Positions 36,347 through 45,263 are shown, counted from the stretch's first letter. The stretch is DNA of 64,000 nucleotides from JAFKKS01 sp050187875 (GCA_050187875.1 JBFWXB010000002.1:135727-199726), one strand, 5' to 3'. Numbers and translations: made by a program. Notes: a model not told the origin generated them from the letters alone.

Positions 36347-36754
36347 TCATCGCGGACACGGTTCCTTGTCGCATTTCCGCGGCGATGTCGCCTGTTTTTT
36401 CGGTTTGGCCGCGGGCTTTGACGGGGACGGTTTGTTGATCTCCTCGCGCTTGCGCGCGGCCGCGCTGTCGCGGGTCGTGATCAGGTCCGCCTTGAGCTTG
36501 TCCCGCTCCGCCGCGGTCATCTTGGATTCGGTGGGCTTAGCGGTCTCGACAAAAACGCCGGGAAAGGTCTGCGGACCCGCCGGACGCGGCGGCGCATTCT
36601 TGGGCTCGCCGATCAGCGGCATGCTGGCCATGGTCGCCCCGCACGCGGCTAACCCAAGACCGCCGGCAACGAGAGCGAGCGCGGTCAAGAGCCGCGCGGC
36701 CCAGGGGCACAGCAGCGGGCGCGATGCCCGGGTCGGACGCTGCGACATCGTCAT
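36347..36754 (-). CDS. Small lipoprotein with lysine/proline-rich tail
   Basis: Unrecognised protein of 135 residues. The signal ends in a lipobox GLAACGA with the lipidated cysteine near residue 38. The rest is low-complexity, with ESKMTAAERDKLKADLITTR, a possible helix, followed by Lys/Pro/Ala-rich sequence and a C-terminal pair of cysteines (CDKEPCPR). Met 1 at 36754 and Met 3 at 36748 are alternatives. It is divergent from phaC with about 70 bases between starts, which must contain both promoters. No function is suggested by sequence. Confidence 0.75.
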   Translation of the reverse strand: MTMSQRPTRASRPLLCPWAARLLTALALVAGGLGLAACGATMASMPLIGEPKNAPPRPAGPQTFPGVFVETAKPTESKMTAAERDKLKADLITTRDSAAARKREEINKPSPSKPAAKPKKQATSPRKCDKEPCPR

Positions 36755-36826
36755 CAGCTCAATCTTAGCGATAAACGGGAACCAGTCGTGGCTTGCACGC
36801 CCATATCCAGGTAATATGTCGCAAGA

Positions 36827-38683
36827 ATGGATCGCCGGGGCGAAAACGCCGCGGCGCAACGCATGGTCGGCGTCTTGAACGATAAGGCCAGGGAGGACGT
36901 GAAGCCAGCACCCAGCGTCGATTACGAGGCGCTGGCGAAGAATCTCGCACGGATGATGGAGGAAGGCGGCAAAGCGCTTTCCGCGTATCTCAATCCCCGC
37001 GAGCACGGCAAGGTGAGCGACGACTCCGTCACCGAATGGGCGGATGTTTTCAAGACCTTGGGCAAGGTGGCGGAGTACTGGCTTGAAGATCCCGCCCGCG
37101 CGGTCGACCTGCAGCAAAGTCTCGGCAAGGCCTATCTCGATCTCTGGGGGCGCGGCGCCAAGCGCTTGGCCGGCGAGACCGCCGAGCCCCTCGTCAAGGC
37201 CGACCCGCGCGACCGGCGCTTCACCGACCCGGAATGGTCGGAAAACCCCTTCTTCGATTTCGTCAAGCAGGCCTATCTGCTCACCCTGCAATGGGCCAAC
37301 CACCTCGTGGTCGATGCGAAAGACCTCGACGACCGCACGCGGCTCAAGGCGGATTTCTACGTCCGGCAGATCGCCAATGCGTTGTCGCCATCCAACTTCG
37401 TGATGACGAACCCGGAGCTGCTGCGCGAAACCGTCTCGTCGAACGCCGCCAACCTCGCCCGCGGCATGCATATGCTGGCCGAGGACATCGCGGCGGGCGG
37501 CGGCACGCTGAAGATCAGGCAGTCCGACGCCGAAAGTTTCGAGGTCGGGCGCAATCTGGCGGTGACCCCCGGCAAGGTGGTCTTCCAGAACGAGCTGATG
37601 CAGCTCATCCAGTACGCGCCATCGACCGAGACGGTGTTCAAGACGCCGCTGCTGATCGTGCCGCCTTGGATCAACAAATTCTACATTCTCGACCTAACAC
37701 CCGAAAAGTCGCTGATAAAATGGTGCGTCGACCAGGGTTTGACCGTGTTCGTCATCTCCTGGGTCAATCCCGACGCCCACCTCGCCACCAAAGGCTTCGA
37801 CGACTACATGCGCGAGGGTCCGCTCGCCGCGCTCGATGTCGTCAAGACCGTGACCGGCGAAAGCAAGGCGCATATGGCCGGCTATTGCGTCGGCGGCACC
37901 CTCCTCGCCGTCACGCTGGCCTACATGGCGGCGAAGCGCGACCGGCGCGTCGCCTCGGCGACGTTCTTTGCCACGCAGGTCGATTTCACCTATGCGGGCG
38001 ACCTCAAGGTCTTCGTCGACGAGGATCAGATCCAGATGGTCGAGCGCCGCATGGCGGAACTCGGCTATCTCGAAGGCAAGCGCATGGCGACCGCCTTCAA
38101 CATGCTGCGCTCGCACGAGCTCATCTGGCCTTACGTCGTCAACAATTACATGCGCGGCAAGAAGCCGATGCCGTTTGATCTCCTCTACTGGAATTCAGAC
38201 GCGACACGTATGCCGGCGGCCAACCACTCGTTTTATCTGCGCAATTGCTATCTCGATAACAAGCTGACCAAGGGCGAGATGGAGGTCGCGGGCGAGAGGC
38301 TCGACCTCAAGAAGGTGAAGGTGCCGGTCTACAATCTCGCGACCCGCGAAGATCACATCGCGCCGGCAAAATCGGTCTTCCTCGGCTCACGCTTCTTCGG
38401 CGGACCGGTGCGCTTCGTTCTCGCGGGCTCCGGCCATATCGCAGGGGTGGTCAATCCGGTCAGCAAGCACAAGTACCAATACTGGATCGGCAGCAAGCCG
38501 AACGGCGGCGCCGTCGAGGACTGGCTCGTCAAGGCGAAGGAGCATCCCGGCTCCTGGTGGCCGGACTGGCTCGACTGGGTGACGAAGATAAGCGCTGAGC
38601 GTGTGCCAGCGCGCGCGCCGGGCGGCGGCAAGCTCACGCCGATCGAGGACGCACCCGGCAGCTATGTCAGGATGCGCGACTGA
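36827..38683 (+). CDS. phaC: Class I poly(3-hydroxyalkanoate) synthase
   Basis: PHA polymerase of 618 residues that joins (R)-3-hydroxyacyl-CoA into storage polyester on granules. The lipase-like box is GYCVGG, with the nucleophilic cysteine in HMAGYCVGGTLLAV. The aspartate in ATREDHIAP and the histidine in AGSGHIAGVVNP complete the triad. The N-terminal domain (about 60-250) has the FTDPEWSENPFFDFVKQAY stretch, recognisable by NPFFDFVKQAY. An alternative start at 36863 (MVGVLNDK) cannot be excluded. No phaA, phaB or phaR gene is adjacent. Confidence 0.93.
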   Translation: MDRRGENAAAQRMVGVLNDKAREDVKPAPSVDYEALAKNLARMMEEGGKALSAYLNPREHGKVSDDSVTEWADVFKTLGKVAEYWLEDPARAVDLQQSLGKAYLDLWGRGAKRLAGETAEPLVKADPRDRRFTDPEWSENPFFDFVKQAYLLTLQWANHLVVDAKDLDDRTRLKADFYVRQIANALSPSNFVMTNPELLRETVSSNAANLARGMHMLAEDIAAGGGTLKIRQSDAESFEVGRNLAVTPGKVVFQNELMQLIQYAPSTETVFKTPLLIVPPWINKFYILDLTPEKSLIKWCVDQGLTVFVISWVNPDAHLATKGFDDYMREGPLAALDVVKTVTGESKAHMAGYCVGGTLLAVTLAYMAAKRDRRVASATFFATQVDFTYAGDLKVFVDEDQIQMVERRMAELGYLEGKRMATAFNMLRSHELIWPYVVNNYMRGKKPMPFDLLYWNSDATRMPAANHSFYLRNCYLDNKLTKGEMEVAGERLDLKKVKVPVYNLATREDHIAPAKSVFLGSRFFGGPVRFVLAGSGHIAGVVNPVSKHKYQYWIGSKPNGGAVEDWLVKAKEHPGSWWPDWLDWVTKISAERVPARAPGGGKLTPIEDAPGSYVRMRD

Positions 38684-38716
38684 GCCGCGCCCGCGGAGAC
38701 CTCATCGCGTGATTGC

Positions 38717-38782
38717 ATGACCTTGATGGCATGACTTGATTGAATGACTCGACTGTATGACTTGACTGTATGACTTGGCATT
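38717..38782 (+). repeat. 13-bp tandem repeat covering the start of the cyclotransferase gene
   Basis: Five imperfect units beginning ATGAC are arranged head to tail at 38717, 38731, 38744, 38757 and 38770. The third and fourth are ATGACTCGACTGT and ATGACTTGACTGT, one base apart. The last unit supplies the start codon of the gamma-glutamylcyclotransferase-like gene. Each unit therefore offers an ATG in a different frame, soon followed by TGA. A gain or loss of units would shift upstream mini-frames rather than the gene itself. Confidence 0.8.
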
Positions 38783-39237
38783 TCGCCTACGGCAGCAATA
38801 TGAGCCGCGCCCTGATGGCAAAGCGCTGCCCGGGTGCGGTTGCGGTCGGCACCGCCCGGCTTCGCGGCTGGCGTTACATCATCATGGGGGATGGATACGC
38901 CTCCGTCGTTCCGGAGCCGGGCGCGACGGTGCATGGCGTGCTCTGGCGGGTGATGCCACGCGATCTTGCCGCCCTCAACGCTTACGAAGCGCTTCATACC
39001 GGGCTCTATCGCCGCCGCCTGCTGGGCGTGCGTCACGTGAGCGGCGTCGTGCCGGCGATCGTCTATCTCGCCCGCAGCCGCGCGCCGGGCCGTGCCCGCG
39101 CCGGCTATCAGGACGGCATCGTTCTGCCGGCGGCGCGCGATTGGGGACTGCCTGATTCCTATCTCGCGGAACTGACGCGCTGGGTGCCGGCCAGCGCACA
39201 CGGCCGCAGCTTGGTCGCGCCGGGAGCATCGGCATGA
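38770..39237 (+). CDS. Gamma-glutamylcyclotransferase-like (AIG2/GGCT) protein
   Basis: Protein of 155 residues with the fold of GGCT enzymes, which release 5-oxoproline from gamma-glutamyl compounds. The substrate loop is FAYGSNMSRALM at residues 5-16, and the catalytic glutamate is expected in NAYEALHTGLYRR near 75. The start is set by the YGSN position; upstream is the 13-bp repeat. The stop overlaps the acyP start as ATGA. The actual substrate could also be another gamma-glutamyl amine. Confidence 0.8.
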   Translation: MTWHFAYGSNMSRALMAKRCPGAVAVGTARLRGWRYIIMGDGYASVVPEPGATVHGVLWRVMPRDLAALNAYEALHTGLYRRRLLGVRHVSGVVPAIVYLARSRAPGRARAGYQDGIVLPAARDWGLPDSYLAELTRWVPASAHGRSLVAPGASA

Positions 39238-39542
39238 CCGGCGCCGACCCTGAGCGTCGCCACGTCGTCATTCGCGGCCGCGTCCAAGGCGTCGGCTTTC
39301 GCTACTGGACGCAAGGCGAAGCGCTACGGCTCGGGCTCGAGGGCTTTGTCCGCAATCGCCGCGATGGCACTGTCGAAGCGATGTTTTCCGGCCCGACCGC
39401 CGCGGTCGAAGCTATGCTGGCCGCGTGCCGCCAAGGACCGCCCGGCGCGCGGGTGACGGCAGTTGAGCCCGCACCTGAGGTCGGTGACAAAATGCCGGCA
39501 CCTAATAAAGGCGAGCGCTTCTCGATGCTATCGACCGTCTAG
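39234..39542 (+). CDS. acyP: Acylphosphatase
   Basis: Small enzyme of 102 residues that hydrolyses acyl phosphates. The motif GRVQGVGFRYWTQGEA (residues about 14-30) holds the phosphate-binding arginine, and GFVRNRRDGTVEAMFSG holds the catalytic asparagine. Typical acylphosphatases are about 90-100 residues. It overlaps the previous gene by four bases and converges with lipB, whose end overlaps its own by about 15 bases. Confidence 0.9.
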   Translation: MTGADPERRHVVIRGRVQGVGFRYWTQGEALRLGLEGFVRNRRDGTVEAMFSGPTAAVEAMLAACRQGPPGARVTAVEPAPEVGDKMPAPNKGERFSMLSTV

Positions 39543-40286
39543 GCGGCGGCCAGTCGGACCGAAGAGGCTTTCGAACTCGGCGCGCAAGGCGGCATCGACC
39601 TCCGCCATCGAGGCCCGCACGCCGAGGTCGGCAAGGCTGGTCACGCCGAAGCGGGGGTCCGCGATGCCGCACGGCACGATCCCCGCGAAATGGGCGAGAT
39701 CGGGCGCAACATTGAGGCTGACGCCGTGCAGCGTCACCCAGCGCCGCACCCGGATGCCGATGGCGGCGATCTTGTCCTCGTAGCCGTCGCCCTTGTCGGG
39801 CCGCGCGACCCAGACGCCGATCCGGTCCTGCCGCCGCTCGGCGGTGACGCCGAAATGCGCGAGTGTGCGGATCAGCCACTCCTCCAGCGTCGCGACGAAG
39901 CGGCGCACGTCGCTACCGCGCTGCTTGAGGTCGAGCATCAGGTAGGCCACCCGCTGGCCAGGCCCGTGATAGGTGAACTGTCCCCCGCGCCCCGCGTCGT
40001 GCACGGGAAAGCGGGCCGCGACGAGGTCCGCCGGCTTCGCGCTCGTGCCGGCGGTATAAAGCGGCGGATGCTCGAGCAGCCAGACAAGCTCCTCGGCCTT
40101 GCCCGCGGCAATCGCCGCCGCCCGCTGGTCCATCGCCGCCAGGGCCTGCTGATAATCGACAAGATCCATGGCAACCCGCCAAGCGATGGCCGTGACGCCC
40201 TCCCCGGCAGCAGGCGCCAGCGCAGGGCGACGGGGCGCGTTAACGCCCTCGTAACCATACGCGTGGTGACCTCGCTCCAACGTCAT
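39528..40286 (-). CDS. lipB: Octanoyl-[acyl-carrier protein] transferase
   Basis: LipB of 252 residues moves octanoyl groups from ACP to lipoyl domains. The conserved EHPPLYTAGTSAKP, GRGGQFTYHGPGQRVAY (key GGQFTYHGPGQ) and the pair of catalytic residues are visible: lysine in DKIAAIGIRVRRWVTLHG and cysteine in GIVPCGI. The start at 40286 gives an N-terminal extension of about 35 residues relative to E. coli LipB, so a later start is possible. It is divergent from the FliN-like gene, with only about 30 bases between starts. Confidence 0.92.
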   Translation of the reverse strand: MTLERGHHAYGYEGVNAPRRPALAPAAGEGVTAIAWRVAMDLVDYQQALAAMDQRAAAIAAGKAEELVWLLEHPPLYTAGTSAKPADLVAARFPVHDAGRGGQFTYHGPGQRVAYLMLDLKQRGSDVRRFVATLEEWLIRTLAHFGVTAERRQDRIGVWVARPDKGDGYEDKIAAIGIRVRRWVTLHGVSLNVAPDLAHFAGIVPCGIADPRFGVTSLADLGVRASMAEVDAALRAEFESLFGPTGRRLDGR

Positions 40287-40314
40287 GGATGCATGATCCT
40301 TCGGGGATTCGCCG

Positions 40315-40557
40315 GTGGCAACGATCGACAAAGTCTCTCTCGATATCGCGGTGGTCCTTGGCAAGACGTCGATGCCCATCCATCAAGTATTGCGTCTCGG
40401 CCGAGGCGCCATCATCGAACTCAACACGGCAGAGGACGAGGACGTCCAGATTCTCGCCAACAACCTGCCGGTGGCCAAGGGCACCGTGGTTGTGAACGGC
40501 AACCGGATCGCGGTCGAGGTCAAGGAACTTCTTTCCCGCGCGCCCGACCAGCGCTGA
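40315..40557 (+). CDS. Orphan FliN/FliM C-terminal (SpoA) domain protein
   Basis: Protein of 80 residues starting at GTG. It is almost only a SpoA/FliN domain: VSLDIAVVLGKTSMPIHQVL at the start, LGRGAIIELNT in the middle and PVAKGTVVVNGNRIAVEV at the end. This domain forms the C-ring of the flagellar motor switch. No flagellar gene is near, and lipB and a tRNA-Leu are the neighbours. It may be FliN itself placed apart, a standalone paralogue, or a type III secretion SctQ-like remnant. The close divergent arrangement with lipB is seen by eye. Confidence 0.75.
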   Translation: MATIDKVSLDIAVVLGKTSMPIHQVLRLGRGAIIELNTAEDEDVQILANNLPVAKGTVVVNGNRIAVEVKELLSRAPDQR

Positions 40558-40725
40558 GCGCAGACACCTCCGGGACAAGCGAAAAGCTGGTTTCCGGCCC
40601 GTCCACGTCAAATTGAAGGCCCGCACGCCAAGGCGCGACAAGCGCCTTGTCCCCCCGCAAGCGATTTGTTACATGGGCGCCGTCGCTTCGACGCGTGCGC
40701 ATTTCAGGCGCCGCGTACCCACCCT

Positions 40726-40810
40726 GCGGTCGTGGCGGAATTGGTAGACGCGCTAGCTTGAGGTGCTAGTGGGGCGACCCGTGGAGGTTCGAGTCCTCTC
40801 GACCGCACCA
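40726..40810 (+). tRNA. tRNA-Leu (anticodon GAG)
   Basis: Class II tRNA of 85 bases with an encoded CCA. The acceptor is GCGGTCG with CGACCGC, the anticodon stem CTAGC/GCTAG encloses TTGAGGT (anticodon GAG), the variable arm is TGGGGCGACCCGT and the T-arm is GGAGGTTCGAGTCCTCT. It reads CUU and CUC. Confidence 0.96.
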
Positions 40811-40963
40811 ATCTTTCTCCGAGATATCGGGCCGGGCGCGCACGGGACAAAGGTCCCGTCGCCGCGCTGCGGTCGTGGCCGAGATCGCCGTTGCCAAATC
40901 CAAGGCCTGCGGCGTACAAGCGCGAACCTTCCGTAAAAACCGCCCGACTTCGCGGGTTCCGGC

Positions 40964-42391
40964 ATGAGCGACGAAAACCAGGGCATCGGCGCTCGCGGCG
41001 CGCCGGGCGATTCCGAGGTGGCGGAACCGCTACGCGGCAGCGAGGGCGCGATCCGCGCCGATTTCGTCACGCATGTCACGGAGGCGATCGCCGCACGCAA
41101 CGGCGCCGCTTTGCGCACGCTTGTCGGCGACCTGCATGAAGCCGATCTCGGCGATCTGATCGAAGCGCTCGACCCGGATTCGCGCCCGCGCCTCGTCGAG
41201 CTTCTCGGCAAGGACTTCGATTTCACGGCGCTGACCGAGGTCGACGACACCGTTCGCGACGAAGTCCTCGAAGCCCTGCCGCCGGCGACCGTTGCCGCGG
41301 GTGTGCGCGAGCTCGATTCCGACGACGCCGTCTACCTCCTGGAGGACCTGCCGCGCGAGGACCAGGAGAAGATCCTCGAGGTCCTGCCCTCCTCCGAGCG
41401 CGTCGCGCTCGAGCGCAGCCTGTTCTATCCGGAAGACTCCGCCGGCCGGCGGATGCAGACGGAATATATCGCCGTCGCCGCATTCTTCACCGTCGGGCAG
41501 ACCATCGACTACATGCGCGAGACGGAGGACCTCCCCGACCGCTTCTTCGAAATCTACGTCACTGACCCGGCGCACCGTTTCCTCGGCGCGGTGGCGCTCG
41601 ACCGGCTTCTGCGCACCAAACGTCCCATCCCGATCGTCGACCTCATGGACGCGGACCGCCATCGCGTGCGCGATACCGACGACCAGGAGGAGGTCGCGCG
41701 GCTCTTCGAGCGCTACAACCTGATCGCGGTTCCGGTGGTCGATGCCGGCGACCGGCTCGTCGGCGTCATCACCGTCGACGACATCGTCGACGTGATCTCG
41801 GAAGAGGCGGAAGAGGACATCCGCGCGCTGGGCGGCGTCGGCGCCGAAGAGCAGCTCTCCGACCGCGTCTGGTCGATCGCCCGAGGCCGCTTCAACTGGC
41901 TCCTCATCAATCTCGCGACCGCCTTCCTCGCCTCGTCCGTGCTCGGCCTGTTCGAGGGCCAGCTGCAAAAGATGGTGGCGCTCGCCGTCCTCGCGCCGAT
42001 CGTCGCCAGCCAAGGCGGCAATGCGGCGACGCAGACCATGACCGTCGCCGTGCGTGCGCTGGCGATGCGCGAGCTCTCGAGCGGAAATGCCTGGCGGGTG
42101 ATCGGGCGCGAGGCGATGGTCGGTCTGATCAACGGCCTCGCCTTCGCCGTGATCACCGGCGTCGCCGCGGTCGCCTGGTTCAAGATCCCCGATCTCGGCA
42201 TCGTCATCGGGCTCGCGATGATCTGCAATCTCCTCGCCGGCGCTCTCGGGGGCGTGCTGGTGCCGCTGGCGCTCAACCGCGGCCGGTTCGACCCGGCGGT
42301 GTCGTCGGGCGCTTTCGTCACGACGATCACCGACGTCGTCGGCTTCTTCTCGTTCCTCGGAATCGCGACGCTCTGGTTCGGCTTGCGGTGA
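40964..42391 (+). CDS. mgtE: Magnesium transporter MgtE
   Basis: Mg2+ channel of 475 residues. The cytoplasmic N-domain (about 45-150) is made of short helical repeats, the CBS pair (about 155-285) includes TVGQTIDYMRETEDLP and NLIAVPVVDAGDRLVGVITVDD, and the membrane part (about 300-475) has five hydrophobic segments. The pore motif region AVLAPIVASQGGNAATQT (key APIVASQGGNAATQ) and the final NRGRFDPAVSSGAFVTTITD are present. It closes the tRNA-Leu to mgtE stretch, followed by an extragenic repeat. Confidence 0.94.
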   Translation: MSDENQGIGARGAPGDSEVAEPLRGSEGAIRADFVTHVTEAIAARNGAALRTLVGDLHEADLGDLIEALDPDSRPRLVELLGKDFDFTALTEVDDTVRDEVLEALPPATVAAGVRELDSDDAVYLLEDLPREDQEKILEVLPSSERVALERSLFYPEDSAGRRMQTEYIAVAAFFTVGQTIDYMRETEDLPDRFFEIYVTDPAHRFLGAVALDRLLRTKRPIPIVDLMDADRHRVRDTDDQEEVARLFERYNLIAVPVVDAGDRLVGVITVDDIVDVISEEAEEDIRALGGVGAEEQLSDRVWSIARGRFNWLLINLATAFLASSVLGLFEGQLQKMVALAVLAPIVASQGGNAATQTMTVAVRALAMRELSSGNAWRVIGREAMVGLINGLAFAVITGVAAVAWFKIPDLGIVIGLAMICNLLAGALGGVLVPLALNRGRFDPAVSSGAFVTTITDVVGFFSFLGIATLWFGLR

Positions 42392-42410
42392 CGTCTTCGC
42401 CGCGATCTCA

Positions 42411-42496
42411 GTCGTCATTGCCGGGCTTGACCCGGCAATCCGTCATCTCGAAAAACTTTTTATGATGGATGCGCGGGTCGAGCCCGCGCATGACGA
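42411..42496 (+). repeat. Paired REP-like hairpins downstream of mgtE
   Basis: Two near-perfect hairpins sit in the gap between convergent mgtE and the threonine aldolase gene. The first is TTGCCGGGC / GCCCGGCAA with a TTGA loop; the second is ATGCGCGGG / CCCGCGCAT with TCGAG between. The flanks GTCGTCATT and CATGACGAG make the outer ends. This is a typical Hyphomicrobiales extragenic palindrome and may also stop transcription from both sides. Confidence 0.8.
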
Positions 42497-42505
42497 GGCT
42501 TGTCC

Positions 42506-43570
42506 CTACTGCGCGGCGGCGGCGCGCGGCTTGAAGCCGTCATAGACCTTGCGGAAGGCGGCGAGTGTCTCCTCGACCGCGGCATCGTCGATATGGCGAT
42601 GGGTGACGAGGCGAAGCTGCGTCGGCGTCCACTCGCCGGCGACGACTCCTTGCGCCTTCAGAGCCGCCAGCCAGCGCTGCGCATTGGCGCCGGTGCCGCG
42701 CACATCCACCATGACGATATTGGTCTCCGGCGCGGGGTCGGTGAGCTCGGAATCGATCCGCGCGATGCCGGCCGCAAGACGTGCCGCGCGGACGTGATCT
42801 TCGGCCAGCCGATCGATCATCTGATCGAGGGCGACAAGTCCCGCCGCCGCCATGACGCCCGCCTGCCGCATGCCGCCGCCGACCATGCGGCGGAAGGCGC
42901 GCGCGCGCTCAACGAAATCCGCGGAGCCGCAGAGCACCGAGCCGAACGGCGCGCTCAATCCTTTGGAGATGCAGAAGCAGACCGTGTCCGCCGGTTTCGC
43001 GATGGCCGCGGCCGGCACCCCAAGCTTCACCGCGGCATTGAATAGCCGTGCGCCATCGATGTGGAATGGCACGCCATGCTCGCGCGTCACTGCGCCCATG
43101 GCTTCGAGATAGTCGAGCGGCGCGACCGCGCCGCCGGCGCTGTTGTGGCTCGTCTCGACGCTCACCAGGGCGGTCAGCATTTTGGTCCGGGTGAGCTTGG
43201 TGCGGATCGCCTCGCGCACCGCCTCGACGTCCGGCAGGCCGCGCTTGCCCGGGATCGCGCGATGAAAGAGGCCCGCGAGCGCGCCGATGCCGCCCATCTC
43301 GCTGCGCAAGATGTGGCATTGCGCATCGAGCAGCACCTCACCGCCGCGCTGACTATGAGCGAGGAGCGCGACGAGGTTCGCCATCGTGCCGCTCGGCACG
43401 AACAAGCCCGCTTCCTTGCCGGTGATGTCGGCCGAGCGCGCTTCGAGCCGCTGGACGGTCGGGTCCCCTTCCCGCCCGTCATCGCCGAGCTCCGCGTTCC
43501 GCATCGCCTCATACATGGCGTCGGTCGGCTTGGTGACGGTATCGCTGCCGAGATTGATGAGATTGGTCAT
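42506..43570 (-). CDS. ltaE: Low-specificity threonine aldolase-like enzyme
   Basis: PLP enzyme of the beta-eliminating lyase family, 354 residues. Known members cleave threonine or other beta-hydroxy amino acids to glycine and an aldehyde. The cofactor lysine is in FCISKGLSAPFGSV, and the conserved SHNSAGGAVAPLDYLEA and FHIDGARLFNAAV segments are visible. The ATG at 43570 was chosen because it starts the family-typical NLINLGSDTVTKPTDAM. It is the last gene of a block with an ABC importer and a class V aminotransferase, so its true substrate may be a related beta-hydroxy amino acid. Confidence 0.88.
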   Translation of the reverse strand: MTNLINLGSDTVTKPTDAMYEAMRNAELGDDGREGDPTVQRLEARSADITGKEAGLFVPSGTMANLVALLAHSQRGGEVLLDAQCHILRSEMGGIGALAGLFHRAIPGKRGLPDVEAVREAIRTKLTRTKMLTALVSVETSHNSAGGAVAPLDYLEAMGAVTREHGVPFHIDGARLFNAAVKLGVPAAAIAKPADTVCFCISKGLSAPFGSVLCGSADFVERARAFRRMVGGGMRQAGVMAAAGLVALDQMIDRLAEDHVRAARLAAGIARIDSELTDPAPETNIVMVDVRGTGANAQRWLAALKAQGVVAGEWTPTQLRLVTHRHIDDAAVEETLAAFRKVYDGFKPRAAAAQ

Positions 43571-43607
43571 TTCGCTATTCCAGGCTTTCCGGGTCAGGGC
43601 TTGGCGG

Positions 43608-45263
43608 TCAAAGCATGGACATCTCATAGCGCCGCAGCAGCCGATAGACGAGAGCCACGGGCACGATGGTGCATAAAATGAGGATCGTCGCCGCCGAGGT
43701 GCCGACGCCCGGGCTGTTGCCTTCGAGCGCCTGGAACATGACGACCGTCATCGTCGTCCACGGGCCGCTGTAGAGGACGACCGTCGAACTCAACTCCGAG
43801 GCGATGGTGACGAAGGTCAGAACGAACGCGCCGACGATGCCGCCCACCATCAGCGGCAGCATGATCCGCAGGAATGTCTTGAAGGGCGGCACGCCGAGAT
43901 TGATCGAGGCTTCCTCGAGGCTCGGATCGATCTGATGCACGATGGCGCTCGACGAGCGCACGGCGAACGGTAGCTTCCGTACCGAATAGGCGATGATCAT
44001 GATCAGCGCCGTGCCGGTGAGGATGAGGAAGCCGCTGGAGAAAGCCATGACCAGGCCGATACCGAGCACGGTGCCGGCGACGGCGAAGGGCGAGGTCGCA
44101 ACCACGTCGAGGATCGCGGTCAGGCGCGAACGGTGGCGCACCAGGCTATAGCCGATCGGTACCCCGACGACTGTCGCCAGGCACGCCGCAAGCGTCGCGA
44201 GCAGAAGCGTATTGCCGAGCGGACGGTACGAGCGTTCGAAGAGCTGGATGAAGTTACTGAACGAGAACTCGTATTTCAGCACGGGCCCGCTGAACTTCAT
44301 GAAGGAGATCAGCACGACGGCCGCGAAGGGAACGAGCGCCGCCGCGATCACCGCCCAGCAATAGACGCTGGCGAGCCGGCGGACGCCGGGCGTGACCGCG
44401 AGCAGCGGCGTCGCGCTGCGCGCCCCAGTCGCATAGCGGCGCTGCGCCAGGATCCCGCGCTGCACCAGCAAGGCCGCGATCGTGCAGACGACCAGCAGCA
44501 TGCCGAGCACGCCGGCCGACGAAGGATTGGTCGCGGTCTCGCCGACGAACATCTTGTAGGCTTCGATCGCCAAAATCGGGCGGTCCTCGGCCAAGACGAA
44601 GGGCACGCCGAAATTCTCCAGCCCCTCGATAAAGACGAGGAGCCCGCCGGCGAGCACGGAGGGCAGGACGAGCGGCAGCGTTACCGTGCGCAGCATGCGT
44701 GCGCGTGAGGCGCCGAGATTCTGCGCCGCCTCCTCCATCGAAATATCGAGCGCCTTGAAGGCTGCGACCGTCGGCAGCACGACGTAAGGGTAAAGCGTCA
44801 GCGTGTAGGTGATGACGATGCCCTTCACGCCATAGATCGAATCGAAGGGAATGCCGATGTCGCGCAGGAACGTGGTGACGATGCCGGCGCGGCCGAACAT
44901 CAGCACCAGCGCATAGGCGCTGACGAACGACGGCAAGACGAGTGGCAGCGCGGCGAGCGCCAGCAAGACCGGCTTGCCGGCAATCGGCAGGCGCGCAACG
45001 CAGAACGCAAACGGCACACCGATAAGAATGGCGAACAGCGCCGCCATAGCGGCGATGCTGAGGCTATTGGTGAGGCCCTGCAGGAAGAAGCCGCTGCCGA
45101 GGACGTCCTTGTAATTCGCGAGCGTGAAATGCGTGCCGTCCGGGTCGATGACGCTCGAGACGAAAACCTTCAGCACCGGATAGAGAAAGAACAAGCCGAG
45201 GAAAGTCACCGCGACGGCCATGATGCCGAGCGGAAACGCGTTGCGCGCGATAAACGTCCTCAC
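43608..45263 (-). CDS. Fused ABC permease (FbpB/AepW-like)
   Basis: Membrane protein of 551 residues, made of two tandem permease halves with about twelve segments. Two EAA loops are present: EEAAQNLGASRARMLRTVTLP in the first half (key EEAAQNLGASR) and EEASINLGVPPFKTFLRIMLPL in the second (key EEASINLGVPPF). This architecture belongs to iron(III) (FbpB) and to 2-aminoethylphosphonate-type (AepW) importers. The start is GTG at 45263, overlapping the stop of the ATPase gene by four bases. It completes a binding protein, ATPase and permease set; the nearby enzymes favour an amino compound over iron. Confidence 0.88.
   Translation of the reverse strand: MRTFIARNAFPLGIMAVAVTFLGLFFLYPVLKVFVSSVIDPDGTHFTLANYKDVLGSGFFLQGLTNSLSIAAMAALFAILIGVPFAFCVARLPIAGKPVLLALAALPLVLPSFVSAYALVLMFGRAGIVTTFLRDIGIPFDSIYGVKGIVITYTLTLYPYVVLPTVAAFKALDISMEEAAQNLGASRARMLRTVTLPLVLPSVLAGGLLVFIEGLENFGVPFVLAEDRPILAIEAYKMFVGETATNPSSAGVLGMLLVVCTIAALLVQRGILAQRRYATGARSATPLLAVTPGVRRLASVYCWAVIAAALVPFAAVVLISFMKFSGPVLKYEFSFSNFIQLFERSYRPLGNTLLLATLAACLATVVGVPIGYSLVRHRSRLTAILDVVATSPFAVAGTVLGIGLVMAFSSGFLILTGTALIMIIAYSVRKLPFAVRSSSAIVHQIDPSLEEASINLGVPPFKTFLRIMLPLMVGGIVGAFVLTFVTIASELSSTVVLYSGPWTTMTVVMFQALEGNSPGVGTSAATILILCTIVPVALVYRLLRRYEMSML

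Noticed and set aside
40860..40890. Partial copy of the tRNA-Leu 5' end (TGCGGTCGTGGC) after the tRNA
   Set aside because: Only 12 bases long, no other tRNA parts and no associated recombinase; chance or a minor duplication.
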